The notes: generated by a model from the letters alone, not told the origin. Shown: positions 1 through 7,016, counted from the first letter of the stretch. The stretch: DNA of 15,101 nt from an uncultured Moraxella sp. (GCA_943908425.1 CALTTC010000036.1:1-15101), one strand, 5' to 3'. Numbers and translations are program-made.

Positions 1-63
1 GCCTAAACGCCTAAACGCCTAAACGCCTAAACGCCTAAACGCCTAAACGCCTAAACGCCTAAA
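1..63. repeat. Octanucleotide tandem array (GCCTAAAC)n at the left edge
   Basis: Almost eight perfect copies of the 8-base unit GCCTAAAC run from the first base of the window and stop at 63, where the sequence becomes unique. The true left end lies outside the window. The array is intergenic, beyond the terminator of the minus-strand cytochrome gene. The unit differs from the heptamer at the right edge (GCCAAAC) by a single T. There are no spacers, so this is not a CRISPR array; it is a simple tandem repeat likely to vary in copy number. Confidence 0.95.
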
Positions 64-111
64 TCATTGCAAGGCAAACAAAGCAGTAAGTAAACGTGCG
101 GACAATGGCAT

Positions 112-142
112 AAAAAATGCCGCTAACCGATAGCGACATTTT
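112..142 (-). terminator. Rho-independent terminator of the cytochrome c gene
   Basis: On the minus strand a hairpin with arms 131-142 and 114-125 (12 pairs, one G-U) and a 5-base loop is followed by a run of T (plus-strand A's at 112-117). It lies about 50 bases after the stop codon of the cytochrome gene. A-rich sequence on the other side means it could also act in the opposite direction. Confidence 0.75.
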
Positions 143-190
143 GCGTAAATAGCATAGTTAAAACTAAAAATAATCTTTTTCTTGCTGTAG

Positions 191-667
191 TTAGCGAACC
201 CGAAAGCTTTTATGGCAACTACCGCAAGATTCATTGACACGCGCGAGTGCCACTTCAATATCGGCAGGGGTTGTGGCAGTTTGGGCGGCGGCATTTAGGG
301 CTAAGACAGCGGCATTATATTCATCGGTTGCCGCCTGAAAGGCAGTAGGGTCGCTCCAAATAGTTTCGCTGGCTTGTCCTTTGGCGGCGCTATCGCTGAA
401 GTGTTGCCACATTTTGGCGGACGAATCCACCAAAAATTGCGTTTGCTCTTTGGTAGTGGCAACATCAAAACTGGCAGGATTGTCGGTCATCGCCCGCAAA
501 GTATCGTGGGCACTACGCCAATCTTTCATAAGGGTTTGTCGGCTTGCGACATCGGCAGTAGTTGGGTTGCTATCTGCCATATTGCTAGTTGTATTGCTGT
601 CGTTACAAGCGGTTAAGCTTGCAGTAACCGCGAGTGCCAATGCTAAGGCGGTATGTTTGGTAATCAT
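191..667 (-). CDS. Class II cytochrome c (c'/c-556-like), predicted lipoprotein
   Basis: A 158-residue exported haem protein. Residues 1-20 form a signal peptide ending in a lipobox (L18-T-A-C21), so the mature protein is probably lipid-anchored through Cys21; Asn at +2 would favour the outer membrane by the E. coli rule. A Ser/Thr/Asn-rich tether follows. The single haem-binding CxxCH lies at the very C-terminus (C148-H152), as is usual in cytochrome c'/c-556, and the N-terminal RQxLMK signature (43-48) of that four-helix family is present, its Met47 being a possible axial ligand. The ATG at 667 is chosen because AAGGA sits 7 bases upstream; an upstream TTG at 685 is less likely. Family members carry electrons or bind NO; the role here is not evident. 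It lies downstream of hemF on the same strand, 113 bases away, with its own promoter-like site. Confidence 0.85.
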   Translation of the reverse strand: MITKHTALALALAVTASLTACNDSNTTSNMADSNPTTADVASRQTLMKDWRSAHDTLRAMTDNPASFDVATTKEQTQFLVDSSAKMWQHFSDSAAKGQASETIWSDPTAFQAATDEYNAAVLALNAAAQTATTPADIEVALARVNESCGSCHKSFRVR

Positions 668-694
668 TGTTGTATCCTTGGTCAATTTGTGCGT

Positions 695-703
695 ATTTTA
701 GCA
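695..703 (-). promoter_or_regulatory. Extended -10 promoter for the cytochrome c gene
   Basis: On the minus strand the sequence is TGC followed by TAAAAT, an extended -10 element, 28 bases before the chosen ATG. Only a weak -35 candidate (TTGGGC, 19-base spacing) is present. It suggests the cytochrome can be expressed separately from hemF. Confidence 0.45.
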
Positions 704-780
704 AAAAATTGTTTAATGCGCCCAAAAGCTACAATCAATTACCGAATTTGCCATTTTATTAACAATTAGCAACCTATAAA

Positions 781-1782
781 CTACTCACGCAAGGCTAACC
801 AATCTTTTGGTTTTAGGTAAAATTGGGTCAGTTGCCACTCTGGTGTATCAGGCATTGGCTCAAAACGATACGCCCAGCTTGCCAAAGGTGGCATAGACAC
901 CAAAATGGACTCGGTACGCCCCCCTGATTGCAAGCCAAATAACGTGCCACGGTCATAAATGAGATTGTATTCCACATAGCGACCCCGCCGATACAGCTGA
1001 AATGCCCGCTCTTGCTCGGTATAGGGTTTGTGTTTGTTGTTTTCAAAAATGGGGATAATGCCCTCAAGATAGCCACGCCCCACCGCCTGCATAAAAGCAA
1101 AGCAAGTATCAAAATCCCAGCCCATACTGTCGGTATTTATATCATCAAAAAACAGTCCGCCAATGCCACGAGCTTCATCGCGGTGCTTAAGATAAAAGTA
1201 GTCATCACACCACGCTTTAAACCTAGGATAAATGGTATCGCCAAACGGCTTGCACAGCTCATAACAGGTGTTGTGCCAGTGAATGCAGTCACCAAGGGTT
1301 GGATAAAATGGCGTTAAATCAAAGCCGCCGCCAAACCACCAAATCGGCTCACCCCCATCTTTTGGGGTAGCAACAAATAATCGCACATTGGCGTGGCTTG
1401 TTGGGACATAAGGGTTTTTGGGGTGGACGACCAATGACACACCCATTGCCTGTGCCTTACCCCCTGCAAGCTTAGGGTGGCGAATGGTGGCAGATGGCGG
1501 TAACTCATTGATGCTGATGTGGCTAAACATCACTCCGGCTTTTTCTATTACTGCACCGCCACTCATCACACAAGAAATACCGCCACCGCCTTCGGCTCGC
1601 ACCCATTCATCGGCAACAAAATCCACATCGCTTGCTCCGTCAGTACCCCCTGCTTGCTCTTGCAAGCGTAACGCCGTGCAAATCTTATGTTGTAAATTTA
1701 ACAAAAATTCACGCACAACGGCTAATTTGTCGCCAAATTGGTCATTGGTGGGTGGGTTATTGTTTGTGGTTATGCTTGCCAT
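781..1782 (-). CDS. hemF: Oxygen-dependent coproporphyrinogen III oxidase
   Basis: HemF catalyses the O2-dependent oxidative decarboxylation of coproporphyrinogen III to protoporphyrinogen IX in haem synthesis, in the cytoplasm as a homodimer. The 333-residue protein carries the family's conserved blocks in order: EAGGGG-like (here RAEGGGG), MGVSLVVHP, NPYVPTSHANVR, WWFGGGFDLTPFY, CDDYFYLKHR, RGIGGLFFDD, CFAFMQAVG and RRGRYVEYNL followed by RGTLFGLQSGGRTESIL. E. coli HemF is about 299 residues; the extra length is mostly a polar N-terminus and a few internal insertions. The ATG at 1782 is preferred because AAGGGGGC ends 4 bases before it; the frame stays open to a TTG at 1845 that lacks a ribosome site. 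ribA lies 116 bases upstream on the same strand, so co-transcription is possible. Confidence 0.96.
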   Translation of the reverse strand: MASITTNNNPPTNDQFGDKLAVVREFLLNLQHKICTALRLQEQAGGTDGASDVDFVADEWVRAEGGGGISCVMSGGAVIEKAGVMFSHISINELPPSATIRHPKLAGGKAQAMGVSLVVHPKNPYVPTSHANVRLFVATPKDGGEPIWWFGGGFDLTPFYPTLGDCIHWHNTCYELCKPFGDTIYPRFKAWCDDYFYLKHRDEARGIGGLFFDDINTDSMGWDFDTCFAFMQAVGRGYLEGIIPIFENNKHKPYTEQERAFQLYRRGRYVEYNLIYDRGTLFGLQSGGRTESILVSMPPLASWAYRFEPMPDTPEWQLTQFYLKPKDWLALRE

Positions 1783-1898
1783 AATGCCCCCTTGATTGGT
1801 TGATTCGGTTAAGCTTAGATGGTGCAGGTTGGTCTTATTTATCAATCTTGCTTATAGCCAACTTTAAGTATTTTAACAGGTTTTTTTATCTAAATACA

Positions 1899-2492
1899 CT
1901 ACAAATTATCGTCAAATAAATGCCCCATTTTGGCTTGTTTGACTTTTAGATAAGCAAAATTATGGGCATTGACACTAGGCACAAGTGGCACACGTTTGAT
2001 AATGTCAATGCCAAGCGTTTCTAGGGCGTGTAATTTATCAGGATTGTTGGTGAGTAGGTAGGCTTTGTTGACGCCGACACGTTCAAGCATCACTTGGCAC
2101 ATCTCATAGGTGCGTGCATCATCTGGCAATCCAAGCAACGTGTTCGCTTCTACGGTGTCGTGTCCTTGGTCTTGTAGGGCGTAGGCACGGATTTTGTTAG
2201 TCAGTCCAATGCCACGCCCTTCTTGACGCAAATACAAAATTGCCCCACAGCCGTGAGCGATAATCAGTTGCATTGCCGTGTTAAGTTGGGGGCCACAGTC
2301 GCATTTGAGCGAGCCAAAAGCGTCTCCTGTCAAGCATTCTGAATGAATACGAATCAGTGGCACAATGTCGTTATTTGGCAGACCGTGCGTCAATAAAACG
2401 TGTTCTTGTTTACAGGCATTTTCAAAAACGTGAATATCAAATTCACCGTGAACGGTTGGCAGTTGTGCCTTGGCAACGAAATGATAGGTCAA
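1899..2492 (-). CDS. ribA: GTP cyclohydrolase II
   Basis: RibA opens the imidazole ring of GTP and releases formate and pyrophosphate, the first committed step of riboflavin synthesis. The 197-residue protein is the stand-alone RibA (no fused RibB domain). The zinc-binding cysteines are visible as SECLTGDA...LKCDCG (C53, C64, C66), followed by RQEGRGIGL, NKIRAYALQDQGHDTVEAN, LLTNNPDK and the C-terminal KMGHLF. The start is a TTG at 2492, with AAAAGGA 8 bases upstream; this gives a length within one residue of E. coli RibA and begins where homology begins. The frame continues upstream to an ATG at 2558, but that extension would be read through a good promoter and does not resemble RibA. The gene diverges from dxs and precedes hemF on the same strand. 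Confidence 0.95.
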   Translation of the reverse strand: MTYHFVAKAQLPTVHGEFDIHVFENACKQEHVLLTHGLPNNDIVPLIRIHSECLTGDAFGSLKCDCGPQLNTAMQLIIAHGCGAILYLRQEGRGIGLTNKIRAYALQDQGHDTVEANTLLGLPDDARTYEMCQVMLERVGVNKAYLLTNNPDKLHALETLGIDIIKRVPLVPSVNAHNFAYLKVKQAKMGHLFDDNL

Positions 2493-2524
2493 AATAGTTA
2501 TCCTTTTGGGTAAATGTATGGCAT

Positions 2525-2552
2525 ATTGTACACCGCTTAGTTGGCAAATCAA
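2525..2552 (-). promoter_or_regulatory. Promoter of ribA
   Basis: On the minus strand TTGATT (2547-2552) and TACAAT (2525-2530) are separated by 16 bases. Transcription would start near 2518 and give a leader of about 25 bases with AAAAGGA before the TTG start. Its position inside the upstream frame extension argues for the shorter RibA. Confidence 0.5.
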
Positions 2553-3057
2553 AAACAACGCTAGTGGTTAGGCTTATGGTTGAGCCAAAAATAAGGATGG
2601 TAATATTAACCAATTAACATTAACCAATCAATGGCTGATACTTATGTTTAATGTATACGCTGATACGCTAACAAAATAAAATACGCTGCACTTGACAAAG
2701 CAGTAAGCTGTTTACGGTTATTGTTTGGCTCAGTCTATTGTTTGGTTTGGTCGCCCATTTAGTTCGCCATATTAACAAGCATTCACATTAACCAGTTGAA
2801 CCTTAAAACGCTTAACGGTATTAAGCATAGCAATGAACCAATTTAACGGCTGAAAGTTTTATATTTAATCGCCAACTCCCCAAACCCTTGGTCTATGGGT
2901 TTGATGGACAAATCGCTTAACTGCTTAACGTTTCATTGTCTAACATTTAATTGCTTAATGCGTGTTTTGTGGCGGTTTTTGCTCAAAGCAATTTTGGCTA
3001 TAAATGGTTATTATTTAGCTAAAATAAAGGGGGAATACCCCATTTTCTTGCAAAATT
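2553..3057. other. AT-rich divergent intergenic region between ribA and dxs
   Basis: No convincing gene here. The stretch is rich in TTAAC/GTTAA words and holds short imperfect repeats: ATTAACCAAT at 2605 and 2619, TATTGTTTGG at 2719 and 2736. Two small hairpins are visible: GCTTAA/TTAAGC around a 5-base loop (2810-2826) and GGGG/CCCC around 3029-3041, the latter followed by TTTT. None matches a riboswitch I can recognise; in particular I see no convincing FMN or TPP element. Open frames here overlap the dxs promoter and have no ribosome site. Confidence 0.5.
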
Positions 3058-3087
3058 TTGCTAAAACTTGGCAAAAAATGCTATTAT
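3058..3087 (+). promoter_or_regulatory. Promoter of dxs
   Basis: TTGCTA (3058-3063) and TATTAT (3082-3087) are spaced by 18 bases, and the -10 is extended (TGC directly before it). Transcription would start near 3094, leaving a T-rich leader of about 24 bases. No Shine-Dalgarno sequence is visible before the ATG at 3118, which is unusual among the genes of this window. Confidence 0.55.
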
Positions 3088-3117
3088 GCATCGCCCATTG
3101 TCTTTTTTATTTATTTT

Positions 3118-5421
3118 ATGAACTCAGCTAAACCGCCAAATCTAAAATATTTTGACCAGTTGCTTTTTGAATTGCCCGCCACGCCACTGCTTGACACTAT
3201 CCATAGCCCAAGCGATTTAAAACCGCTAACGCTTGCCCAATTACAGCAGTTATGTGATGAATTGCGTGCGTTTTTGCTTTATAGTGTGCCATTAAGTGGG
3301 GGGCATTTTGGGGCAAATTTAGGCACGGTTGAGCTGACCGTTGCTTTGCATTATGTACTCAATACGCCAACAGATAAGCTTGTGTGGGACGTAGGACACC
3401 AAGCTTATGCCCACAAAATCTTGACAGGCAGAAAAGACAAAATGGCAAGCATTCGTGCCAAAGATGGTCTGACCGCCTTTCCTGAACGCCGTGAAAGCCC
3501 TTATGATACCTTTGGGGTTGGGCATTCGTCCACGGCGATCTCGGCAGGGCTTGGTATGAGTCTTTCTGCTCGCCTAAGTGGCGATGCCATCACCGTGGCG
3601 TGCGTGGTCGGCGATGGGGCGATGACAGGCGGTATGGCGTTTGAAGCGATGAATGATGCGGTGCAACAAAATGCCGATTTGATGGTGATTTTAAATGACA
3701 ATGATATGTCTATCTCGCAAGCGACAGGCGGATTTTCAAAACATTTGGCACAGCTTTGGCAACGTGGGCTTGCGGTAGATATTGACAAAGCGGGCAATCC
3801 CATCATCACCAAACGCAATATTGCCAGCGACGACAGACGTATTCGTCATTATTTGCATATGGCAAATGATGCCATCGGTGATTTGTCGGTGCGTATCCCT
3901 GCAAAAGTTGCCCAAAAGCTTGCCCAAGGCTTGCCGACCCCAAGCGATGTTATGATGTTGCCAGAAAAATTGGCAGGCAAGATTGCGGACAATGTGTTTC
4001 CTGACAATCTATTTCGGGCGATTGGTTTTAGTTATTTTGGGCCATTTGATGGACACGATGTGGCAAAGCTCACCCAAGTGCTAGAGCGTGCCAAAGCGAT
4101 TGGCGGAGCGGTGCTGATTCATATTCATACGGTCAAGGGCAAAGGCTTTAGCTTGGCAGAAAATGACCCCATTGGGTATCACGCCTTAAGCAAACTGCCC
4201 CCCAAGGCGTCTGATGTTAAAGTCTCTGATGTTAAAGCCTCTGATATTAAAGCGTCTGATGTGAGAATAGAAGCACTCAATGCCGATATACCACAACAAT
4301 TATCTGGCTCAAAAGCCCTTAGCCCAACGCCCAAAAAATACGCTGACGTGTTTGGGCAGTTTTTATTGGATAAAGCAAGCATTGACCCACGCTTGGTTGC
4401 CATTACCCCTGCGATGGCGGAAGGGTCTGGTATGACCCAATTTGCCAGCGAGTATGAAGCACGTTTTTTTGATGTTGCCATTGCCGAACAGCACGCTGTT
4501 ACCTTGGCGGCAGGTATGGCAACCAATCCTAATATTAAGCCGATTGTGGCGATTTATTCCACTTTTTTACAGCGGGGCTATGACCAGCTGATTCACGATG
4601 TTGCCTTGCAAAATTTGGACGTAATGTTTGCGATTGACCGTGCAGGGTTGGTTGGTGAAGATGGGGCAACCCACGCTGGGGTGTTTGATTTGGCATTTAT
4701 GCGGTGTGTACCCAATATGGTGATTGCTGTGCCGTCTGATGAAAATGAATGCTATCAGCTACTCAATGCTTGCTATGAATACAGCGGTGCAAGTGCGGTG
4801 CGTTATCCCCGTGGGGCAGGAGTGGGGGCAAAGATTTTACCCTTTAATAAAGACGATTATCCCATTGGTCGGGCGGTGCTGTCGCAAACGTTTAATCCTA
4901 TTGTTCAAAATTCTGTTGCTCAAAATCCTGCTGTTCAAAATTCTACCACGCAAGAGCTAACTGTCCCAATTCCTGTTACCCAAAGTTCCAGTTCCATTAC
5001 CCAAAGCCCTATTGCCGAAACGGTAACGCCCCAAAATAGTCAGCAAAAGTCGGTAGTGATGCTGGTATTTGGCACACTATTACAATCAGCCAACGCCGTT
5101 GCCAAGCGTCTGTGCCAAGAAGGGATTTTTGTGTCGGTTTATGATATGCGATTTGTAAAGCCCTTAGATACCAAGTTGCTTGATGAATTGCTTGATGGTT
5201 CGTATCATTTAATCGCAACGCTTGAAGAGCATCAACTGATGGGCGGCGCAGGCAGTGCGGTGAATGAATATGTACTCAATCATTCAACAAAACTGCCTAA
5301 AATAATCAATTTGGCGATTGACGATGTGTTTATTGCCCACGCAAGCCACGCAGAGCAGTTGGCGATGGCAGGATTGGATAAGGAGAGTTTGTATCGTAAA
5401 ATTAAAGCTAGGCTGGCATAA
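3118..5421 (+). CDS. dxs: 1-deoxy-D-xylulose-5-phosphate synthase with expanded linkers
   Basis: Dxs condenses pyruvate with glyceraldehyde 3-phosphate using thiamine diphosphate, giving the precursor of MEP-pathway isoprenoids, thiamine and pyridoxal. Visible in order: SGGHFGANLGTVELT, WDVGHQAYPHKILTGR-like (here AYAHKILTGR), VGHSSTA, the thiamine-diphosphate motif GDG (165-167) with NDND, DGHD, HTVKGKG, ITPAMAEGSGM, the catalytic AEQHAV (Glu457), YSTFLQRGYDQ, DRAGLVGEDG, PSDENE, RYPRG, then the C-terminal domain with FGTL, DMRFVKPLD and GGAGSAVNEY. At 767 residues it is about 150 longer than E. coli Dxs (620); much of the excess lies in two low-complexity linkers (about 360-395 and 590-645), each containing pentapeptide repeats and each at a domain boundary. 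The ATG at 3118 is chosen because longer in-frame forms would start inside the promoter. Catalytic residues are intact, so the enzyme should be active. Confidence 0.96.
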   Translation: MNSAKPPNLKYFDQLLFELPATPLLDTIHSPSDLKPLTLAQLQQLCDELRAFLLYSVPLSGGHFGANLGTVELTVALHYVLNTPTDKLVWDVGHQAYAHKILTGRKDKMASIRAKDGLTAFPERRESPYDTFGVGHSSTAISAGLGMSLSARLSGDAITVACVVGDGAMTGGMAFEAMNDAVQQNADLMVILNDNDMSISQATGGFSKHLAQLWQRGLAVDIDKAGNPIITKRNIASDDRRIRHYLHMANDAIGDLSVRIPAKVAQKLAQGLPTPSDVMMLPEKLAGKIADNVFPDNLFRAIGFSYFGPFDGHDVAKLTQVLERAKAIGGAVLIHIHTVKGKGFSLAENDPIGYHALSKLPPKASDVKVSDVKASDIKASDVRIEALNADIPQQLSGSKALSPTPKKYADVFGQFLLDKASIDPRLVAITPAMAEGSGMTQFASEYEARFFDVAIAEQHAVTLAAGMATNPNIKPIVAIYSTFLQRGYDQLIHDVALQNLDVMFAIDRAGLVGEDGATHAGVFDLAFMRCVPNMVIAVPSDENECYQLLNACYEYSGASAVRYPRGAGVGAKILPFNKDDYPIGRAVLSQTFNPIVQNSVAQNPAVQNSTTQELTVPIPVTQSSSSITQSPIAETVTPQNSQQKSVVMLVFGTLLQSANAVAKRLCQEGIFVSVYDMRFVKPLDTKLLDELLDGSYHLIATLEEHQLMGGAGSAVNEYVLNHSTKLPKIINLAIDDVFIAHASHAEQLAMAGLDKESLYRKIKARLA
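4207..4266 (+). repeat. Four 15-base in-frame repeats in dxs (linker 1)
   Basis: Four imperfect 15-base copies encode ASDVK, VSDVK, ASDIK and ASDVR (residues 364-383). They sit just after the conserved DPIGYHALSK segment, where the N-terminal thiamine-diphosphate domain joins the pyrimidine-binding domain. The third and fourth copies have diverged slightly, so the array is not brand new. The 15-base unit preserves the frame on gain or loss. Confidence 0.9.
4900..4944 (+). repeat. Three 15-base in-frame repeats in dxs (linker 2)
   Basis: Three imperfect 15-base copies encode IVQNS, VAQNP and AVQNS (residues 595-609). They open a Ser/Thr/Gln/Pro-rich segment of about 50 residues between the pyrimidine-binding domain and the C-terminal domain. 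A related looser pattern (VTQSS, ITQSP) continues downstream to about residue 632. Confidence 0.88.
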
Positions 5422-5447
5422 GTTTAACAAAATCACCACTTAAATCG

Positions 5448-5456
5448 TGGTATAAT
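5448..5456 (+). promoter_or_regulatory. Strong extended -10 element just after dxs
   Basis: TGG followed by a perfect TATAAT lies 27 bases beyond the dxs stop codon, at the 3' arm of a small hairpin (ACCAC/GTGGT, 5435-5451). No good -35 is correctly spaced (TTAACA at 5424-5429 is 21 bases away), but extended -10 sites can work without one. A transcript would start near 5463, about 400 bases before suhB: either a long suhB leader or a separate small RNA. Confidence 0.45.
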
Positions 5457-5681
5457 GGCAAGTTATCTTTTGTTGTTGAGCTTAAGTTTGATTTTGGCTT
5501 TGATTGGGCTTAAAAAAGCTTGGTTTAAGGGTTTGTTTTGGGCTTGTTGAGTGCCTGGCTTAATTTAACTTTGGTTTAAAGTTTTAAATCATTAAACAAG
5601 AAGCAATTAAACAAAATAAATCGCTAAATAGTAACGTGGTAATCACCATAGCAATAACTGTAGTAATAACGTAGTTAAACA

Positions 5682-5711
5682 AAGAATAGAACTTGACAAG
5701 AATAGAACTTG
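5682..5711 (+). repeat. 14-base direct repeat upstream of suhB
   Basis: AAGAATAGAACTTG occurs twice with a period of 16 bases (5682-5695 and 5698-5711). The junction creates a consensus -35 hexamer TTGACA (5693-5698), but the best -10 at the right distance (TAAAGC, 5716) is poor. It may be a local duplication or a binding site for a dimeric regulator. Confidence 0.7.
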
Positions 5712-5795
5712 GTAATAAAGCTAAGTAACAGGTGTTTAAGCAAATCATTTATTGTCAAAATTAATGACCAACTTTTTGCTTAACTGTCTACTTAA

Positions 5796-5822
5796 TTGCT
5801 AACTTTACCTAACCGCTAAAAT
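5796..5822 (+). promoter_or_regulatory. Weak candidate promoter of suhB
   Basis: TTGCTA (5796-5801) and TAAAAT (5817-5822) are separated by 15 bases, shorter than ideal. The -35 hexamer is the same as at dxs. A start near 5829 would give a leader of about 33 bases containing the AGGGGGAT ribosome site of suhB. Confidence 0.3.
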
Positions 5823-5861
5823 TTGATTGAAACACATTAACAATAACCTTAGGGGGATATT

Positions 5862-6692
5862 ATGGAGCCGATGGTCGTTATTATGGCACGCACTGCCAAA
5901 AAAGTGGGCTATGAAATTTTAAAGGCACACGACAATCGTCATCGTTTGGATTTTGCCACGCAGTCAAAAGGGCTTGATGGGCTGGTTACCAAAATTGACC
6001 GTTTTGCCGAAGAGCTGACCGTGCAAACCTTGCAAGAAAATTATCCCAATTATAGCTTTTTGGGCGAAGAGTTTGGGCTAAAAAAAGGCAAAGGGGCGGA
6101 CAGCGACTGGTGTTTTATTATTGACCCATTGGACGGCACACAGAATTTTGTCCACGGTTATCCGCATTTTTGTGTCTCCATTGCCGTTCAGCATAATGGC
6201 GTAACCGAGCACGGCGTGGTCTATGACCCTGTGCGTGATGAGTTATTTTCTGCCAGTCGTGGACGGGGGGCAAAGCTTGACCAACGCCGTTTGCAGGTGA
6301 GCAGTCTAGATACCATCGCAGGGGGGCTGTTTACCACAGGACACCCTTTTGAAAGGCTTGTCAATGATACGCCAAAAAGCTTTGCCAAACAGCATTTTGC
6401 AAGCTTGCAAGCCATTTGCGAAGCAGGGGGGCAAGTTCGTCGTACAGGGTCGGCAGCCCTTGATTTGTGCTATGTGGCAGCAGGGCGGTTTGACGGCTAT
6501 TTTGAGATGAGTATCAAGCCTTGGGACATTGCCGCAGGCGAGCTGATTGTCAATGAAGCAAGGGGGGTGGTGGTAGACCACACAGGGGCGACCAATGCGA
6601 TGCAAACAGGGTCGGTATTTGCTTGTAATGCCAAATTATTAAAACCGCTGATGCAAACAGTAATCCCAACGTGGGAAAACGCCTTGGGTTAG
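5862..6692 (+). CDS. suhB: Inositol monophosphatase family protein SuhB
   Basis: A 276-residue Mg2+-dependent phosphatase of the inositol monophosphatase family. Metal-binding motifs are intact: GEE (68-70), DPLDGT (88-93) and WDIAAGE (Asp222). The segment RRTGSAALDLCYVAAGRFDGYFE matches SuhB closely, and the N-terminus MEPMVVIMARTAKKVG aligns with E. coli SuhB from its first residue, which fixes the start at 5862; AGGGGGAT lies 4 bases upstream. In E. coli SuhB has a second role in rRNA transcription antitermination and rRNA folding with Nus factors; the same role here is inference. Flanked by long AT-rich gaps, it looks monocistronic, with a hairpin terminator about 120 bases downstream. 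Confidence 0.93.
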   Translation: MEPMVVIMARTAKKVGYEILKAHDNRHRLDFATQSKGLDGLVTKIDRFAEELTVQTLQENYPNYSFLGEEFGLKKGKGADSDWCFIIDPLDGTQNFVHGYPHFCVSIAVQHNGVTEHGVVYDPVRDELFSASRGRGAKLDQRRLQVSSLDTIAGGLFTTGHPFERLVNDTPKSFAKQHFASLQAICEAGGQVRRTGSAALDLCYVAAGRFDGYFEMSIKPWDIAAGELIVNEARGVVVDHTGATNAMQTGSVFACNAKLLKPLMQTVIPTWENALG

Positions 6693-6809
6693 TTTTATTG
6701 GAGCTTGGTTTAATTTGAATTAAGAATTTGAACTAAGATTGTTTTAAGCTGGTTAGATTATTTGCGATAACTGGTTTTGCGATCATTAGTGTTGTCATTT
6801 AAGCGATGG

Positions 6810-6841
6810 GCATTGGTTAATAATTGACCAATGCTGTTTTG
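6810..6841 (+). terminator. Hairpin terminator downstream of suhB
   Basis: GCATTGGT (6810-6817) pairs perfectly with ACCAATGC (6827-6834); three further pairs (one G-U) can close a 3-base loop, giving an 11-pair stem. TGTTTTGTT follows. The T-run is interrupted and the hairpin is about 118 bases after the suhB stop, so efficiency is uncertain. Confidence 0.5.
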
Positions 6842-6921
6842 TTGTGAGTGTATGATAAATGATGGCGTGATAAGTGATTGTATGACAAATGGTTGTTGAT
6901 TGCCAAAATTGGGTGTGGCGG

Positions 6922-6962
6922 TTGGTTGGATTAATATAATTTTAGAAATGCAATCCAACCAA
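6922..6962. repeat. Perfect 11-base inverted repeat
   Basis: TTGGTTGGATT (6922-6932) and its exact complement (6952-6962) flank 19 AT-rich bases. No T-run follows, so it is not a simple terminator. It lies in the 517-base gap between suhB and yjcH, next to a CCAAT/AATC tract that shares words with its right arm. Confidence 0.8.
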
Positions 6963-6986
6963 GTCAATACACTTAAATCAATATAA

Positions 6987-7016
6987 CCAATCCAATCCAA
7001 TCTAATTCAATCTAAT
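6987..7016. repeat. Short CCAAT/AATCTAAT tandem tract
   Basis: Three CCAAT copies (6987-7001) run into two copies of an AATCTAAT-containing 10-base unit. The tract resembles the right arm of the neighbouring inverted repeat and probably arose by slippage. No coding potential is seen. Confidence 0.7.

Larger units (their letters stand above)
5457..5861. other. AT-rich gap between dxs and suhB, no convincing gene
   Basis: A T/G-rich first part (5460-5560) is followed by A-rich, TTAAC-containing DNA. An AT-rich hairpin (AACTTT/AAAGTT, 5567-5583) followed by T/A might end a short transcript from the 5448 promoter. A 31-codon hydrophobic open frame (5455-5550) starts inside the -10 box and has no ribosome site. 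A direct repeat and a weak promoter for suhB are listed separately. Confidence 0.45.

Noticed and set aside
1..63. CRISPR array or replication iterons at the window edges
   Set aside because: The units are 7-8 bases with no spacers, and no replication or cas gene is present in the window.
2498..2524. Eight-codon upstream frame ending in the ribA ribosome site
   Set aside because: Its ATG abuts the -10 box of the ribA promoter and would lie before the transcription start.
2493..2558. Longer RibA starting at the ATG at 2558
   Set aside because: The added 22 residues do not resemble RibA, lack a ribosome site and overlap a well-spaced promoter; a TTG start with AAAAGGA gives the normal length.
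2895..3131. 78-codon open frame with repeated CLTF segments upstream of dxs
   Set aside because: It has no ribosome site, covers the dxs promoter and runs into dxs in another frame; its repeats follow from TTAAC/TTAAT-rich DNA.
5455..5550. 31-codon hydrophobic open frame after dxs (possible small membrane peptide)
   Set aside because: Its ATG lies inside the TATAAT box, so the nearby promoter cannot transcribe it, no ribosome site precedes it, and T/G-rich DNA gives hydrophobic peptides by default.
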